A stretch of DNA of 64,000 nt, taken from Amnibacterium endophyticum (GTDB taxonomy: Bacteria > Actinomycetota > Actinomycetes > Actinomycetales > Microbacteriaceae). Below the pieces are notes generated by a model. The model did no database searches, was not told the origin of the DNA, and saw only the letters and a list, made by a program, of their open reading frames with translations. Positions 8,317 through 16,001 of this stretch are shown here, piece by piece. Position 1 is the first letter of the stretch; every line of letters starts with the position of its first letter. Made by a program: the position numbers and the translations under genes. The stretch spans positions 171,203 to 235,202 of the forward strand of contig NZ_JBHUEA010000003.1 of the NCBI RefSeq assembly GCF_042680685.1. The letters run 5' to 3'.

Positions 8317-8480
8317 CCGCCGCCTCTCGTCATCTCGTCCGGGAAGTGTCCCGGGTCGCACCTGTCGCTCGCCGATGCGAGACGCCTGCGGGCGGCGGGA
8401 GGGGACGTTCAGCCTCGCCTGACCGACACTCGCGCAGTGCGGCCGGAGCTCCCGGCCCCGTGTCGGAAGGACCCCGCCCC

Positions 8481-8642
8481 GTGCGCAAGACCCTGTTGAT
8501 CATCCTCTGCTTCTTCTTCCCCTTCGTCGCCGTGCTCATCGCGGAGGGCCCGAGCATCAGCGTCCTCTGGGCGTTCCTGCTCCAGCTGCTCGGCCACGTG
8601 CCCGGCGTGATCTACGGCATCTATCGCATCGTGCAGGACTGA
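8481..8642 (+). CDS. YqaE/Pmp3 family small membrane protein
   Basis: 53 aa from GTG 8481, with GGAAGG 10 nt upstream. Two hydrophobic helices (residues 3-22 and 28-50) are joined by a short polar loop. The second half, LLQLLGHVPGVIYGIYRI, matches the UPF0057/Pmp3 signature (L..l.g..PG.iyA.y.i). Family members are stress-induced proteolipids that affect membrane potential and ion homeostasis. It stands alone, divergent from the flavin reductase. Confidence 0.85.
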   Translation: MRKTLLIILCFFFPFVAVLIAEGPSISVLWAFLLQLLGHVPGVIYGIYRIVQD

Positions 8643-8730
8643 ACTGGTCGACCGGGTCCGGCGGGCGGCGGCGCTCACCGGGCCCGTCGTGCCCGCTCGA
8701 GCAGGGGCGGCGACCCTCGAAGGGGGAGGG

Positions 8731-8752
8731 GACAGACCGGGCGTTCTGTCCG
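8731..8752. repeat. Interrupted palindrome, copy 1 (GGACAGA...TCTGTCC)
   Basis: GGACAGA and TCTGTCC flank CCGGGCGT. A second copy at 53091-53120 shares 19 of these 22 positions and has longer, perfect arms. Here the element lies 89 nt after the YqaE gene. It may be a terminator cassette or a protein-binding site. Confidence 0.5.
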
Positions 8753-8979
8753 TAGGTTCTTCCTCGGGCGGTCACCCAGCCGCCCGCACCGTCACCCCGG
8801 TGCCGCACGACCTCGCGTCAGTCCCCAGCACGACGCGGACCACCTGACCGCGGACCCCCATCCGCGGACGACCGGCGGACCTCCATCCGTCGATCACGGT
8901 TCGAGGACATCGCCGGGCGGTCGCCCTTCCCCCGAGGAGGCCGCCCGGCTCCTCCATGCCCGAACGAGCATGGAGGCCG

Positions 8980-8995
8980 CTCGCGCTTCCGCGAG
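8980..8995 (-). terminator. Tetraloop hairpin after the HAD gene
   Basis: CTCGCG and CGCGAG close a four-base loop, 14 nt beyond the HAD stop codon on the minus strand. The larger CCTCCATGC/GCATGGAGG hairpin (8951-8976) follows, so the pair could end HAD transcription. Confidence 0.45.
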
Positions 8996-9009
8996 GGCGT
9001 CCGGCCCCC

Positions 9010-9819
9010 TCAGTCCTCCGGGCCGGAGGAGAGGACCGGGCCCGCGTCGAGCAGGTCCGCGACGGAGCCGAGGACCTCGTCCGGGCGGAACGGGTAGCGG
9101 TCGATCTCGGCCCGGTCGCTGATGCCGGTCATCACGAGGATCGTGTGGAGCCCGGCCTCGATGCCCGCGACGATGTCGGTGTCCATCCGGTCGCCGATCA
9201 TCGCGGTCGACTCGCTGTGCGCACCGATGCGGTTCATCGCGCTGCGGAACATCATCGGGTTCGGCTTGCCCACCACGTACGGCGTCCGGCCGGTCGCCCG
9301 CGTGATGAGCGCCGCGATCGCGCCGGTCGCAGGCAGCGGCCCCTCGCTCGACGGGCCGGTCGCGTCCGGGTTCGTCACGATGAAGCGGGCGCCGCCGCCG
9401 ATCAGCCGGATCGCCTTCGTGATCGCCTCGAACGAGTAGTTGCGGGTCTCGCCCACCACGACGTAGTCGGGGTCGGTCTCCGTGAGGATGTAGCCGGCCT
9501 CGTGCAGCGCGGTGGTGAGCCCCGCCTCCCCGATCACGAAGGCGCTGCCGCCCGGGATCTGCGAGGCGAGGAAGTCGGCGGTCGCCATCGCGGAGGTCCA
9601 GATCGCGCGCTCCGGCACGTCCAGCCCGGACGCGCGCAGCCGCGCCGCGAGGTCCCGCGGCGTGAAGATCGAGTTGTTCGTCAGCACGAGGAACGGCGAC
9701 CCCTGGTCGGTCCACTGCCGGATCAGCTCGGCGGCGCCCGGGACCGCCTGGTTCTCGTGCACGAGCACGCCGTCCATGTCGGTCAGCCAGCACTCGACGT
9801 CGGACCGGGAGGTGCTCAC
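9010..9819 (-). CDS. HAD-IIA family sugar phosphatase (NagD-like)
   Basis: 269 aa from GTG 9819. HAD motif I is DMDGVL (nucleophile DxD, residues about 14-19), motif II is LTNNS, the conserved Lys is in GKPNPMMF, and motif IV is GDRMDTD. The cap domain of the IIA type lies between motifs II and III. NagD-family enzymes dephosphorylate nucleoside and sugar phosphates in the cytoplasm. A TACGCT box stands 7 nt before the start. Five bases separate this start from the upstream gene's stop, so both may share a transcript. Confidence 0.92.
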   Translation of the reverse strand: MSTSRSDVECWLTDMDGVLVHENQAVPGAAELIRQWTDQGSPFLVLTNNSIFTPRDLAARLRASGLDVPERAIWTSAMATADFLASQIPGGSAFVIGEAGLTTALHEAGYILTETDPDYVVVGETRNYSFEAITKAIRLIGGGARFIVTNPDATGPSSEGPLPATGAIAALITRATGRTPYVVGKPNPMMFRSAMNRIGAHSESTAMIGDRMDTDIVAGIEAGLHTILVMTGISDRAEIDRYPFRPDEVLGSVADLLDAGPVLSSGPED

Positions 9820-9824
9820 CCGGG

Positions 9825-10826
9825 TCAGCGTACGGGGCGGGACCCCGTCGTCGACCGGTTCGTGAGCGTCGCCATCAGCTGCTCCATGGGCCCCCGGCCG
9901 ACGAACCGGCGCCACAGCACGGCGAAGACGATCGAGGCCGCGGCGATCCCGACGAGCAGCCCCCAGTACTGGAAGGCGCCGGCGTCGTCGCGGGGGATCG
10001 CGAGGAAGACCGCGAGGGCGATCAGCTGCCCCGTGTAGATGGTGAGCGGCATCGCGCCGGCGTCCGCGAGCGGGGACAGCACGCGGGCGACCGCGGGCAC
10101 CGAGCCGAGCACCAGGAGGGCGCCGATCGCCGTGACCGCGACGCCGCCCGAGCCGAGCACCTCCCAGGTCGTGTCCGAGTGCGCGGTCGCGTCCTGGCGC
10201 AGCATGGCCGCGCCCCCGTAGCCGACGACGCTCGCCGCGGCGCCACCCGCGACCATCGCGAGGCGCGTGCCGCGGCGGGTGAGGTCCGAGCGTGCGAGCA
10301 GCAGCCCGACGGCGACGTAGGCGGCCCAGACGACGTCCGGGTAGTAGCCGGTGACGAGCCACTGGCTCGGCCAGAGCAACGGGTTCGTCCCCACGAATGC
10401 GGCGTACCGGTCGGCGTCGACCGCCTGCACGAGCGCGGCGCCCGCGGTCGCAGCGACGCCGGCCACGACGGCGAGCACCCAGCGCGGCGCGAAGAGCACG
10501 GGCAGCAGCAGCAGGAACAGCACGCCGTAGTAGTCGAGGATCACCGCGATCGGCGTCCCGAGCGCCCAGAGGCCGCGGCCGAGCACGATCAGCCAGACCC
10601 CGCGCAGGGCCACCGTGATGCGCGCCCGGGTGCGGTCCTCCACCGGCGTCGCGCCGCCCGTGATGAGCCCGAGCGAGACGCCCGCGAGCGTGGCGAAGAG
10701 CACGGACGAGCGGCCGTCGGCGAGGCCGTCGCTCGTGCCGTCCGGCGCGAAGTGCGCCCACAGCATGCCGAGGACGGCGAGCGCGCGGGCGACGTCGACG
10801 CCGACCAGCCGCCGCTCCACCGCCAT
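9825..10826 (-). CDS. Membrane acyltransferase-like protein (HGSNAT/DUF1624-DUF418 type)
   Basis: 333 aa with about ten membrane segments. The opening RRLVGVDVARALAVLGMLWAHF matches the start of heparan-alpha-glucosaminide N-acetyltransferase catalytic/DUF1624 proteins (R..g.D..Rg.a..gM...H), and the ADAGAMPLTIYTGQ segment near residue 275 resembles DUF418. ATG 10826 was chosen over the longer frame from 10874 because TACCCT stands exactly 6 nt before it, suggesting a leaderless start. The acyl donor and acceptor are unknown. Confidence 0.7.
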   Translation of the reverse strand: MAVERRLVGVDVARALAVLGMLWAHFAPDGTSDGLADGRSSVLFATLAGVSLGLITGGATPVEDRTRARITVALRGVWLIVLGRGLWALGTPIAVILDYYGVLFLLLLPVLFAPRWVLAVVAGVAATAGAALVQAVDADRYAAFVGTNPLLWPSQWLVTGYYPDVVWAAYVAVGLLLARSDLTRRGTRLAMVAGGAAASVVGYGGAAMLRQDATAHSDTTWEVLGSGGVAVTAIGALLVLGSVPAVARVLSPLADAGAMPLTIYTGQLIALAVFLAIPRDDAGAFQYWGLLVGIAAASIVFAVLWRRFVGRGPMEQLMATLTNRSTTGSRPVR

Positions 10827-10832
10827 CCGTCG

Positions 10833-10838
10833 AGGGTA
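10833..10838 (-). promoter_or_regulatory. -10 box TACCCT, leaderless promoter
   Basis: TACCCT is separated by 6 nt (CGACGG) from the ATG at 10826. It supports the internal ATG as the true start of the membrane acyltransferase-like gene. Confidence 0.55.
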
Positions 10839-10879
10839 GGCGGCGGAGCCGACGGGGCCGGGTGCGCTATCCATGGACG

Positions 10880-12349
10880 ATGGTCGACTGGCTCTCGGAC
10901 TACGTCCCGACTGCGGCCCTGCTCCTGCTGGAGGTGGGGCTGCTCGTCCTCGCCCTGGTCGTCGCGCCGCGGAACCGCCGCCCGTCCTCCGGCCTCGCCT
11001 GGATCCTGCTCATCGTCACGCTGCCGCTGCTCGGGCTGCTGCTCTTCGCGGTCATCGGGTCGCCCGAGCTGCCGAAGGCCCGCCGCGACAAGCAGCGGAC
11101 GATGGACCAGCGCATCGAGGAGCGCACCCGTGCGGTCGCGCACCGCGTGACCGGCAGCGGCGCCCCGGCCTGGCTGCCGCCCATCGCCCGGCTGAACCGC
11201 GAGACCGGCTCCCTGCCGCTCGTGGACGGCAACGTCGTGCACCTGCTGCCGCACCTGGACGACCAGCTCGCCGCGATCGTCGCCGCCGTCGACCGGGCCG
11301 AGCGCTTCGTGCACGTCGAGTTCTACATCCTCGCCCTCGACGACACGACCCGCCCCTTCTACGCGGCGCTCGCCCGCGCGGTGGAGCGGGGCGTCGAGGT
11401 CCGCGTGCTCGTGGACCACCTCGGGTCGCTGAAGTACCCCGGGTTCAAGAAGGGGCTGAGGGAGCTGACCCGCACCGGCGTGCGGTGGCACCTGATGCTG
11501 CCCGTGCAGCCGTGGAAGGGCCGCTACCAGCGGCCGGACCTCCGCAACCACCGCAAGCTGCTGGTCGTCGACGGGCTCATCGGCTTCGTCGGGTCGATGA
11601 ACATGATCGACCCGGGCTACCAGACGTGGTCGAACCGGCGCCGGCACCTCAGGTGGCGCGACCTGATGGCGGAGGTGCAGGGCCCGGTCGTGGCGGAGAT
11701 CGAGGCGATCTTCATCACCGACTGGTTCAGCGAGACCGACGAGCTGCCGCCGGTCGCAGTCCCGATCGACGCGGTCGCCGAGGACGAGGACCCGGGCACG
11801 CTGCTGGCGCAGATCGTCCCGTCGGGGCCCGCGTTCGAGTCGGAGAACAACCTCGCGCTGTTCAACTCCCTGATCTACGCCGCGGAGCGCCGCATCTCGA
11901 TCACGAGCCCCTACTTCGTGCCCGACGAGTCGCTGCTCGCCGCGATCCTCACCGCGGTGCAGCGCGGCGTCGAGGTGGAGCTGTTCGTCAGCGCTATCGG
12001 CGACCAGTTCTTCGTCCACCACGCCCAGCACTCGTACTACGAGGCGCTGCTCGGCGGCGGGGTGCGGATCTACCAGTACGCGGCGCCGACGGTCCTCCAC
12101 TCCAAGCACGTCTCGATCGACGACGAGGTCGGGCTGGTCGGGTCCTCGAACATGGACATCCGCTCGTTCCAGCTCGACCTCGAGGTGATGATGCTCGTCG
12201 CGGGCCGCGCGTTCGTCGACGAGCTGAAGGCGGTGGAGGACGAGTACCGCGCCAGCTCGACCGAGCTGACGCTGGACGAGTGGCGCGGACGCGGCGTCCT
12301 GCACGAGGTCGTCGACAACATCGCCCGCCTCACCTCCGCCGTGCAGTAG
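10880..12349 (+). CDS. cls: Cardiolipin synthase (phospholipase D type)
   Basis: 489 aa from ATG 10880 (a GTG at 10862 would add six residues). Two N-terminal membrane helices (about 8-28 and 38-58) precede two phospholipase D domains. The HKD motifs are complete: H224-R-K226 (NHRKLLVVD) and H407-S-K409 (HSKHVSIDD), each followed by G(F/L)VGS(M/S)N. The enzyme condenses phosphatidylglycerols, or PG with another phospholipid, into cardiolipin at the membrane. The gene stands alone, divergent from the membrane acyltransferase-like gene. Confidence 0.93.
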   Translation: MVDWLSDYVPTAALLLLEVGLLVLALVVAPRNRRPSSGLAWILLIVTLPLLGLLLFAVIGSPELPKARRDKQRTMDQRIEERTRAVAHRVTGSGAPAWLPPIARLNRETGSLPLVDGNVVHLLPHLDDQLAAIVAAVDRAERFVHVEFYILALDDTTRPFYAALARAVERGVEVRVLVDHLGSLKYPGFKKGLRELTRTGVRWHLMLPVQPWKGRYQRPDLRNHRKLLVVDGLIGFVGSMNMIDPGYQTWSNRRRHLRWRDLMAEVQGPVVAEIEAIFITDWFSETDELPPVAVPIDAVAEDEDPGTLLAQIVPSGPAFESENNLALFNSLIYAAERRISITSPYFVPDESLLAAILTAVQRGVEVELFVSAIGDQFFVHHAQHSYYEALLGGGVRIYQYAAPTVLHSKHVSIDDEVGLVGSSNMDIRSFQLDLEVMMLVAGRAFVDELKAVEDEYRASSTELTLDEWRGRGVLHEVVDNIARLTSAVQ

Positions 12350-12354
12350 CCGGG

Positions 12355-13329
12355 TCAGGGGAGCAGCAGCACCTTGCCCGTCGTGCGGCGGCCCTCGAGG
12401 GCGCGGTGCGCGTCCGCCGCCTCGTCGAGGGGAAAGCGGGCGCCGATGCGGACGTCGAGCGCTCCCGAGGCGAGCGCGTCGAACAGCTCGCCGTAGCGCC
12501 ACGACCGCTCCTCGGGGGTCTGGAGGAAGTCGCCCATGGTCGGCCGGGTGAGCACGAGGCTGCCCCCTCGCTGCAGGGCCGCGGGGTCGATCGGCGGCAC
12601 GGGGCCGCTCGCCGCGCCGAACAGCGCCAGGAGGCCGCGCGGGCGCAGCGCCGCGAGCGACCCCTCCCAGGTCGCCGCCCCGACGCCGTCGTAGACGACG
12701 TCGACGCCCCGGCCGCCCGTGCGCTCGCGGACCCGGTCGGCGAAGCCGTCGTAGTCGAGCACGACGTCGGCACCCGCGCCGCGGGCGAGCTCCGCCTTCT
12801 CCGCGCCGCCGACCGTCGCGAGCACGGTGGCGCCGCGGGCCTTCGCCAGCTGGATCAGCAGCAGGCCGACGCCGCCCGCACCCGCGTGCACGAGCAGGGT
12901 CGTGCCGTCCGCGACGGCGTGCACCGAGGTGACCAGGTAGTGCGCCGTCAGCCCCTGCAGCGGCAGCGCGGCGGCCGTCTCGAGGTCGACGCCGGCGGGC
13001 ACGTGCGCCGCGGCCGCGGCGGGCACGATCGCCGACCCGGCGTACGTGCGCCGGCCCTCGGCGGTCGCGACGGCGTCGCCCGCGCGGAACCCGGTCACGC
13101 CTGGCCCCACCGCGGCCACGCGGCCCGCGCCCTCCGTGCCCGGCACGTGGGGCAGGTCGATGGGGTAGGCGCCGCTGCGGCGGTAGACGTCGACGAAGTT
13201 CACGCCCGTCGCGGCCAGCTCGACGAGCAGCTCGCCCTCCCCGGGAGTCGGCACGTCCTCCTCCGCAGGGAGGAGCACCTCCGGCCCGCCCGTCCGCTCG
13301 ACCCGCACCACCCGCATCCGCTCGGCCAT
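12355..13329 (-). CDS. Quinone oxidoreductase, zinc-free MDR family (NADPH)
   Basis: 324 aa. The GroES-like domain carries TGVNFVDVYRRSGAYP and PGTEGAGRV, hallmarks of QOR; the catalytic-zinc Cys/His set of alcohol dehydrogenases is absent. The Rossmann domain has HAGAGGVGLLLIQLAK and ends with GRRTTGKVLLLP. It reduces quinones or enones with NADPH in the cytosol. Start ATG 13329; only 5 nt separate its stop from the convergent cardiolipin synthase stop. Confidence 0.93.
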   Translation of the reverse strand: MAERMRVVRVERTGGPEVLLPAEEDVPTPGEGELLVELAATGVNFVDVYRRSGAYPIDLPHVPGTEGAGRVAAVGPGVTGFRAGDAVATAEGRRTYAGSAIVPAAAAAHVPAGVDLETAAALPLQGLTAHYLVTSVHAVADGTTLLVHAGAGGVGLLLIQLAKARGATVLATVGGAEKAELARGAGADVVLDYDGFADRVRERTGGRGVDVVYDGVGAATWEGSLAALRPRGLLALFGAASGPVPPIDPAALQRGGSLVLTRPTMGDFLQTPEERSWRYGELFDALASGALDVRIGARFPLDEAADAHRALEGRRTTGKVLLLP

Positions 13330-13359
13330 GGGCGGCAGTCTCGCCCGTGCGGCTGCGCC

Positions 13360-13365
13360 TAGCCT
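13360..13365 (+). promoter_or_regulatory. -10 box TAGCCT, leaderless promoter
   Basis: TAGCCT is followed by 6 nt and GTG 13372, the start of the DUF429-TrmH gene. No Shine-Dalgarno is present. Confidence 0.5.
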
Positions 13366-13371
13366 CGACCG

Positions 13372-14799
13372 GTGTTCATCGGCATCGACCTCGCCTGGGG
13401 GCCGAACGGCCGCACCGGGCTCGCGGAGGTCGGCGAGGACGGCCGGCTGCTCGACTCGACGAGCGTCCGGACGGACGACGAGATCGCCGTGTGGCTCGAG
13501 GGGCGGCGACCTGCGGTAGTGGCGATCGACGCGCCGCTCGTGGTGCCGAACGAGCGCGGCTCGCGCCTCGGGGAGCAGCAGCTGGGCGCGGTGTTCGCGA
13601 GGTTCCACGCAGGGGCGCACCCGACCAACCGCGGCACCCTGTACATGGATGCTCCTCGCGGCATGCGGCTCGCGCAGCGCTTCGGCTGGTCCGTGGATCC
13701 CGCGCACCGCGGCAGCCCGGCTGCGCCGACCGCGCTGGAGGTCTACCCCCACCCGGGCATGGTCGGGCTGTTCCGGCTCGGGCGGGTGATCCCGTACAAG
13801 AAGGGCGCGGTCGACGGGCGGCGTCGAGCGTTCGCGCTGCTGCTCGACCTGATCGAGGGCCTGGAGCCGCTGCGGGTGGCCCGGTCGCCGGCGTGGGCCT
13901 CGATCCGAGCGCGCTTCGCCGAGGCGCGGCGTCCCGTCGACCTCGACCGGCTGGAGGACGAGGTCGACGCGGTGTTCTGCGCGCACCTCGCCTGGCTCTG
14001 GGCGAGCACCCCCGGCGCGCTCCGGGTGTACGGCGACCTGGAGCACGGCTACGTCGTCGCCCCGCCGCCGCCCACGCATTCGCCGGGCCCGCTGGCGGCG
14101 CTCGCGGATCCGCAGAACTCGCCCGACACGCCGCCCCTCGAGCCCGATCCTCGGCGCGCCGAGGAGGAATTGCGGATCCGCGAGACCGAGGGGGAGCCGC
14201 AGCTCGAGGTCGGGGTCGGGCCGCACCCGCTGCCGTGGCCCGAGGACGACCGGTACGACCCCGAGCTGCTGCGGGACGGGGACCGCCGCAACGTCGTCGA
14301 CCGCTACCGGTACTGGCGCCGCGAGGCGATCGTCGCGGACCTCGACACCCGCCGGCACCCGTTCGCGGTCGCGATCGAGAACTGGCAGCACGACGCGAAC
14401 ATCGGCTCTATCGTGCGGAGCGCGAACGCCTTCCTCGCCGACAGCGTCCACATCGTGGGTCGCAGGCGCTGGAACCGGCGGGGCGCCATGGTGACCGACC
14501 GCTACCAGCGGGTCGTGCACCACGACGACGTCCCCGGCCTCCTCGCCTGGGCGCGGGAGGCCGGGATGACGGTCGTCGCGGTCGACAACGTGGCGGGCTC
14601 CGTGCCCGTCGAGAGGTACCCGATGCCGGAGCGCTGCCTGCTCGTGTTCGGGCAGGAGGGCCCGGGGTTGAGCGCGGAGGCGCTCGCCGCCGCCGACGCG
14701 GTGGTCGAGATCCCGCAGTACGGCTCGACCCGCTCCATCAACGCGGCCGCGGCGGCCGCGGTCGTGATGCACGAGTGGATCCGTCGCTGGGGGCGGTAG
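13372..14799 (+). CDS. Fusion of a DUF429 domain and a TrmH/SpoU RNA methyltransferase
   Basis: 475 aa. Residues 1 to about 240 are a DUF429 domain (FIGIDLAWGPNGRTG, AIDAPLVVPNERG, PTNRGTLYMD, ALEVYPHPGMV). Residues about 275-475 are a SpoU-type 2'-O-methyltransferase: NWQHDANIGSIVRSAN (motif 1), LVFGQEGPGLS (motif 2) and IPQYGSTRSINAAAAAA (motif 3), with its own usual leader VGPHPLPWPEDDRYDPELL. The join (residues 244-271) is encoded by an 84-bp palindromic repeat element. Each half is normally a separate protein. A TTG at 14170 behind GAGGAGG could restart translation, but only 2 nt separate them. Either a real fusion or two coupled products. Confidence 0.8.
   Translation: MFIGIDLAWGPNGRTGLAEVGEDGRLLDSTSVRTDDEIAVWLEGRRPAVVAIDAPLVVPNERGSRLGEQQLGAVFARFHAGAHPTNRGTLYMDAPRGMRLAQRFGWSVDPAHRGSPAAPTALEVYPHPGMVGLFRLGRVIPYKKGAVDGRRRAFALLLDLIEGLEPLRVARSPAWASIRARFAEARRPVDLDRLEDEVDAVFCAHLAWLWASTPGALRVYGDLEHGYVVAPPPPTHSPGPLAALADPQNSPDTPPLEPDPRRAEEELRIRETEGEPQLEVGVGPHPLPWPEDDRYDPELLRDGDRRNVVDRYRYWRREAIVADLDTRRHPFAVAIENWQHDANIGSIVRSANAFLADSVHIVGRRRWNRRGAMVTDRYQRVVHHDDVPGLLAWAREAGMTVVAVDNVAGSVPVERYPMPERCLLVFGQEGPGLSAEALAAADAVVEIPQYGSTRSINAAAAAAVVMHEWIRRWGR
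14101..14184. repeat. Palindromic element, copy A (inside a coding sequence)
   Basis: Terminal inverted repeats CTCGCGGATCCGCA (14101-14114) and TGCGGATCCGCGAG (14171-14184), 14 of 14 complementary, flank a core with GACACGCCG. Copies B (26673-26775) and C (55801-55900) lie between genes. This copy is 84 bp, a multiple of three, and is read in frame as the linker between DUF429 and TrmH. Confidence 0.75.
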
Positions 14800-14816
14800 A
14801 TCCGCCGCTGGCCGGG

Positions 14817-14905
14817 GTGGTCTCGAGGCTCGCTGCGCTCGCACCTCGACCAGCGGTGCGACCCCCCCGTCGGTCGAGGTGCGACGGAGGAGCCTCGAGA
14901 CCACC
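14817..14905. repeat. Long inverted repeat between convergent genes
   Basis: GTGGTCTCGAGGCTC at the left pairs with GAGCCTCGAGACCAC at the right; inside, GCACCTCGACC pairs with GGTCGAGGTGC. The sequence belongs to the GGTCGAGGTGCGAGCGCAGCGA-like palindromes that are abundant after genes in Microbacteriaceae. Placed between the stops of the fusion gene (+) and the SHOCT gene (-), it may terminate both. Confidence 0.75.
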
Positions 14906-14916
14906 CGCGCGAAGCC

Positions 14917-15204
14917 TCAGCGCTTCGCGGGGCGGTTGGCGCGGAGCACCTCCAGCCGGGTGCGGTACTCGACCTCGTCGATCTCGCCCTGCGCGAAGCG
15001 CTCCGACAGCGTCGCCTCGGGGGAGCGGTGCGGGCCGGCCGCAGGTCCCCCGTACTCCGCCCAGCGGCGGCGGCGCGAGCGGCTGAAGAGGATCGCCAGC
15101 ACGACGATCACCGCGAGCCAGAGCAGCGGGATCAGGAAGAAGAAGGGGAACGGGCCGGGGCCGGGGCCGTAGTGCCAGGGCGCGGTCGCAAGTGCGGTGA
15201 GCAT
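14917..15204 (-). CDS. SHOCT domain small membrane protein
   Basis: 95 aa from ATG 15204 with GGAGG four nt upstream. A Pro/Gly-rich start leads to one membrane helix (about residues 20-42, FFFLIPLLWLAVIVVLAIL), a basic RSRRRR stop-transfer, and a C-terminal SHOCT motif (LSERFAQGEIDEVEYRTRLEVL). SHOCT segments are short oligomerisation motifs found at the ends of many bacterial proteins. The role is unknown. Confidence 0.85.
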   Translation of the reverse strand: MLTALATAPWHYGPGPGPFPFFFLIPLLWLAVIVVLAILFSRSRRRRWAEYGGPAAGPHRSPEATLSERFAQGEIDEVEYRTRLEVLRANRPAKR

Positions 15205-15335
15205 GGTGCCTCCATCGGTGGATCGGGTCCGGGTCGGACCGTGGCTCCACACTCCGCCGATGCGGCCCGCGGCGCGTCCGTCGACGGGATGCACCTGCGC
15301 TGCTCCCGGCGGAGCAGCGCAGGCGCCGAGGAGGG

Positions 15336-16001
15336 CTACTCCTGCCAGCCGGGTGCCACCAGGCCGGTCTCGTAGGCGGTGACCACCAGCTGCACGCGGT
15401 CGCGGGCGCCGAGCTTGCCCATCACACGCGACACGTGCGTCTTCGCCGTCAGCGGGCTGAGGAAGAGCCGCGCCGCGATCTCCTCGTTCGTCAGCCCGCG
15501 GCCGACCAGCTCGAGGACCTCGCGCTCGCGCTCCGTCAGCACGGCCAGCCGCTCGGGCTGCTCCGTGCGCTTCAGGCCCCGCGACACCCGCTCGAGCAGG
15601 CGGCGGGTGGGGCCGGGGCTCAGCAGCGCGTCGCCCTCCGCGGCGACCCGCACGGCCCGGATCAGCTCGGCGGGGTCGGTGTCCTTCACGAGGAAGCCGC
15701 TCGCCCCCGCCCGCACGGCCTCGGCGACGTACTCGTCCAGCTCGAACGTCGTGACCACGACGACGTGCACGTGCTCGAGGCCCGCCGTGCCGACGATCCG
15801 CTCCGTCGCCCACAGCCCGTCGCCGTCGGGCATGCGGATGTCCATCAGCAGCACGTCCGGGCGCAGCCGCTGCGCCGCGGCGACCGCGTCCCGGCCGGTC
15901 GCGGCCTCGCCGACGACCTCGATCCCCTCCTGCGCGTCGAGCAGCGCCCGGAAGCCGCCGCGCACCAGCGCCTGGTCGTCGGCCAGCAGCACGCGGATCA
16001 T
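15336..16001 (-). CDS. NarL/LuxR family response regulator
   Basis: 221 aa. The receiver domain has the acidic pair DD (residues 8-9), phosphoacceptor Asp in LLMDIRMP (about 54), Thr in VVTTF and Lys in LVKD (about 105). The C-terminal LuxR helix-turn-helix is LTEREREVLELVGRGLTNEEI...LSPLTAKTHVSRVMGKL. Its ATG overlaps the histidine kinase stop (ATGA), so the two form a coupled two-component pair. The target genes are not evident. Confidence 0.94.
   Translation of the reverse strand: MIRVLLADDQALVRGGFRALLDAQEGIEVVGEAATGRDAVAAAQRLRPDVLLMDIRMPDGDGLWATERIVGTAGLEHVHVVVVTTFELDEYVAEAVRAGASGFLVKDTDPAELIRAVRVAAEGDALLSPGPTRRLLERVSRGLKRTEQPERLAVLTEREREVLELVGRGLTNEEIAARLFLSPLTAKTHVSRVMGKLGARDRVQLVVTAYETGLVAPGWQE

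Larger units (their letters stand above)
8643..9009. other. 367-bp intergenic region with hairpins only
   Basis: It lies between the YqaE gene (+) and the HAD gene (-). No convincing coding frame is present. It holds an interrupted palindrome (8731-8752) also found near purF, a 9-bp hairpin (CCTCCATGC 8951-8959, GCATGGAGG 8968-8976) and a tetraloop hairpin (8980-8995). Confidence 0.6.
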
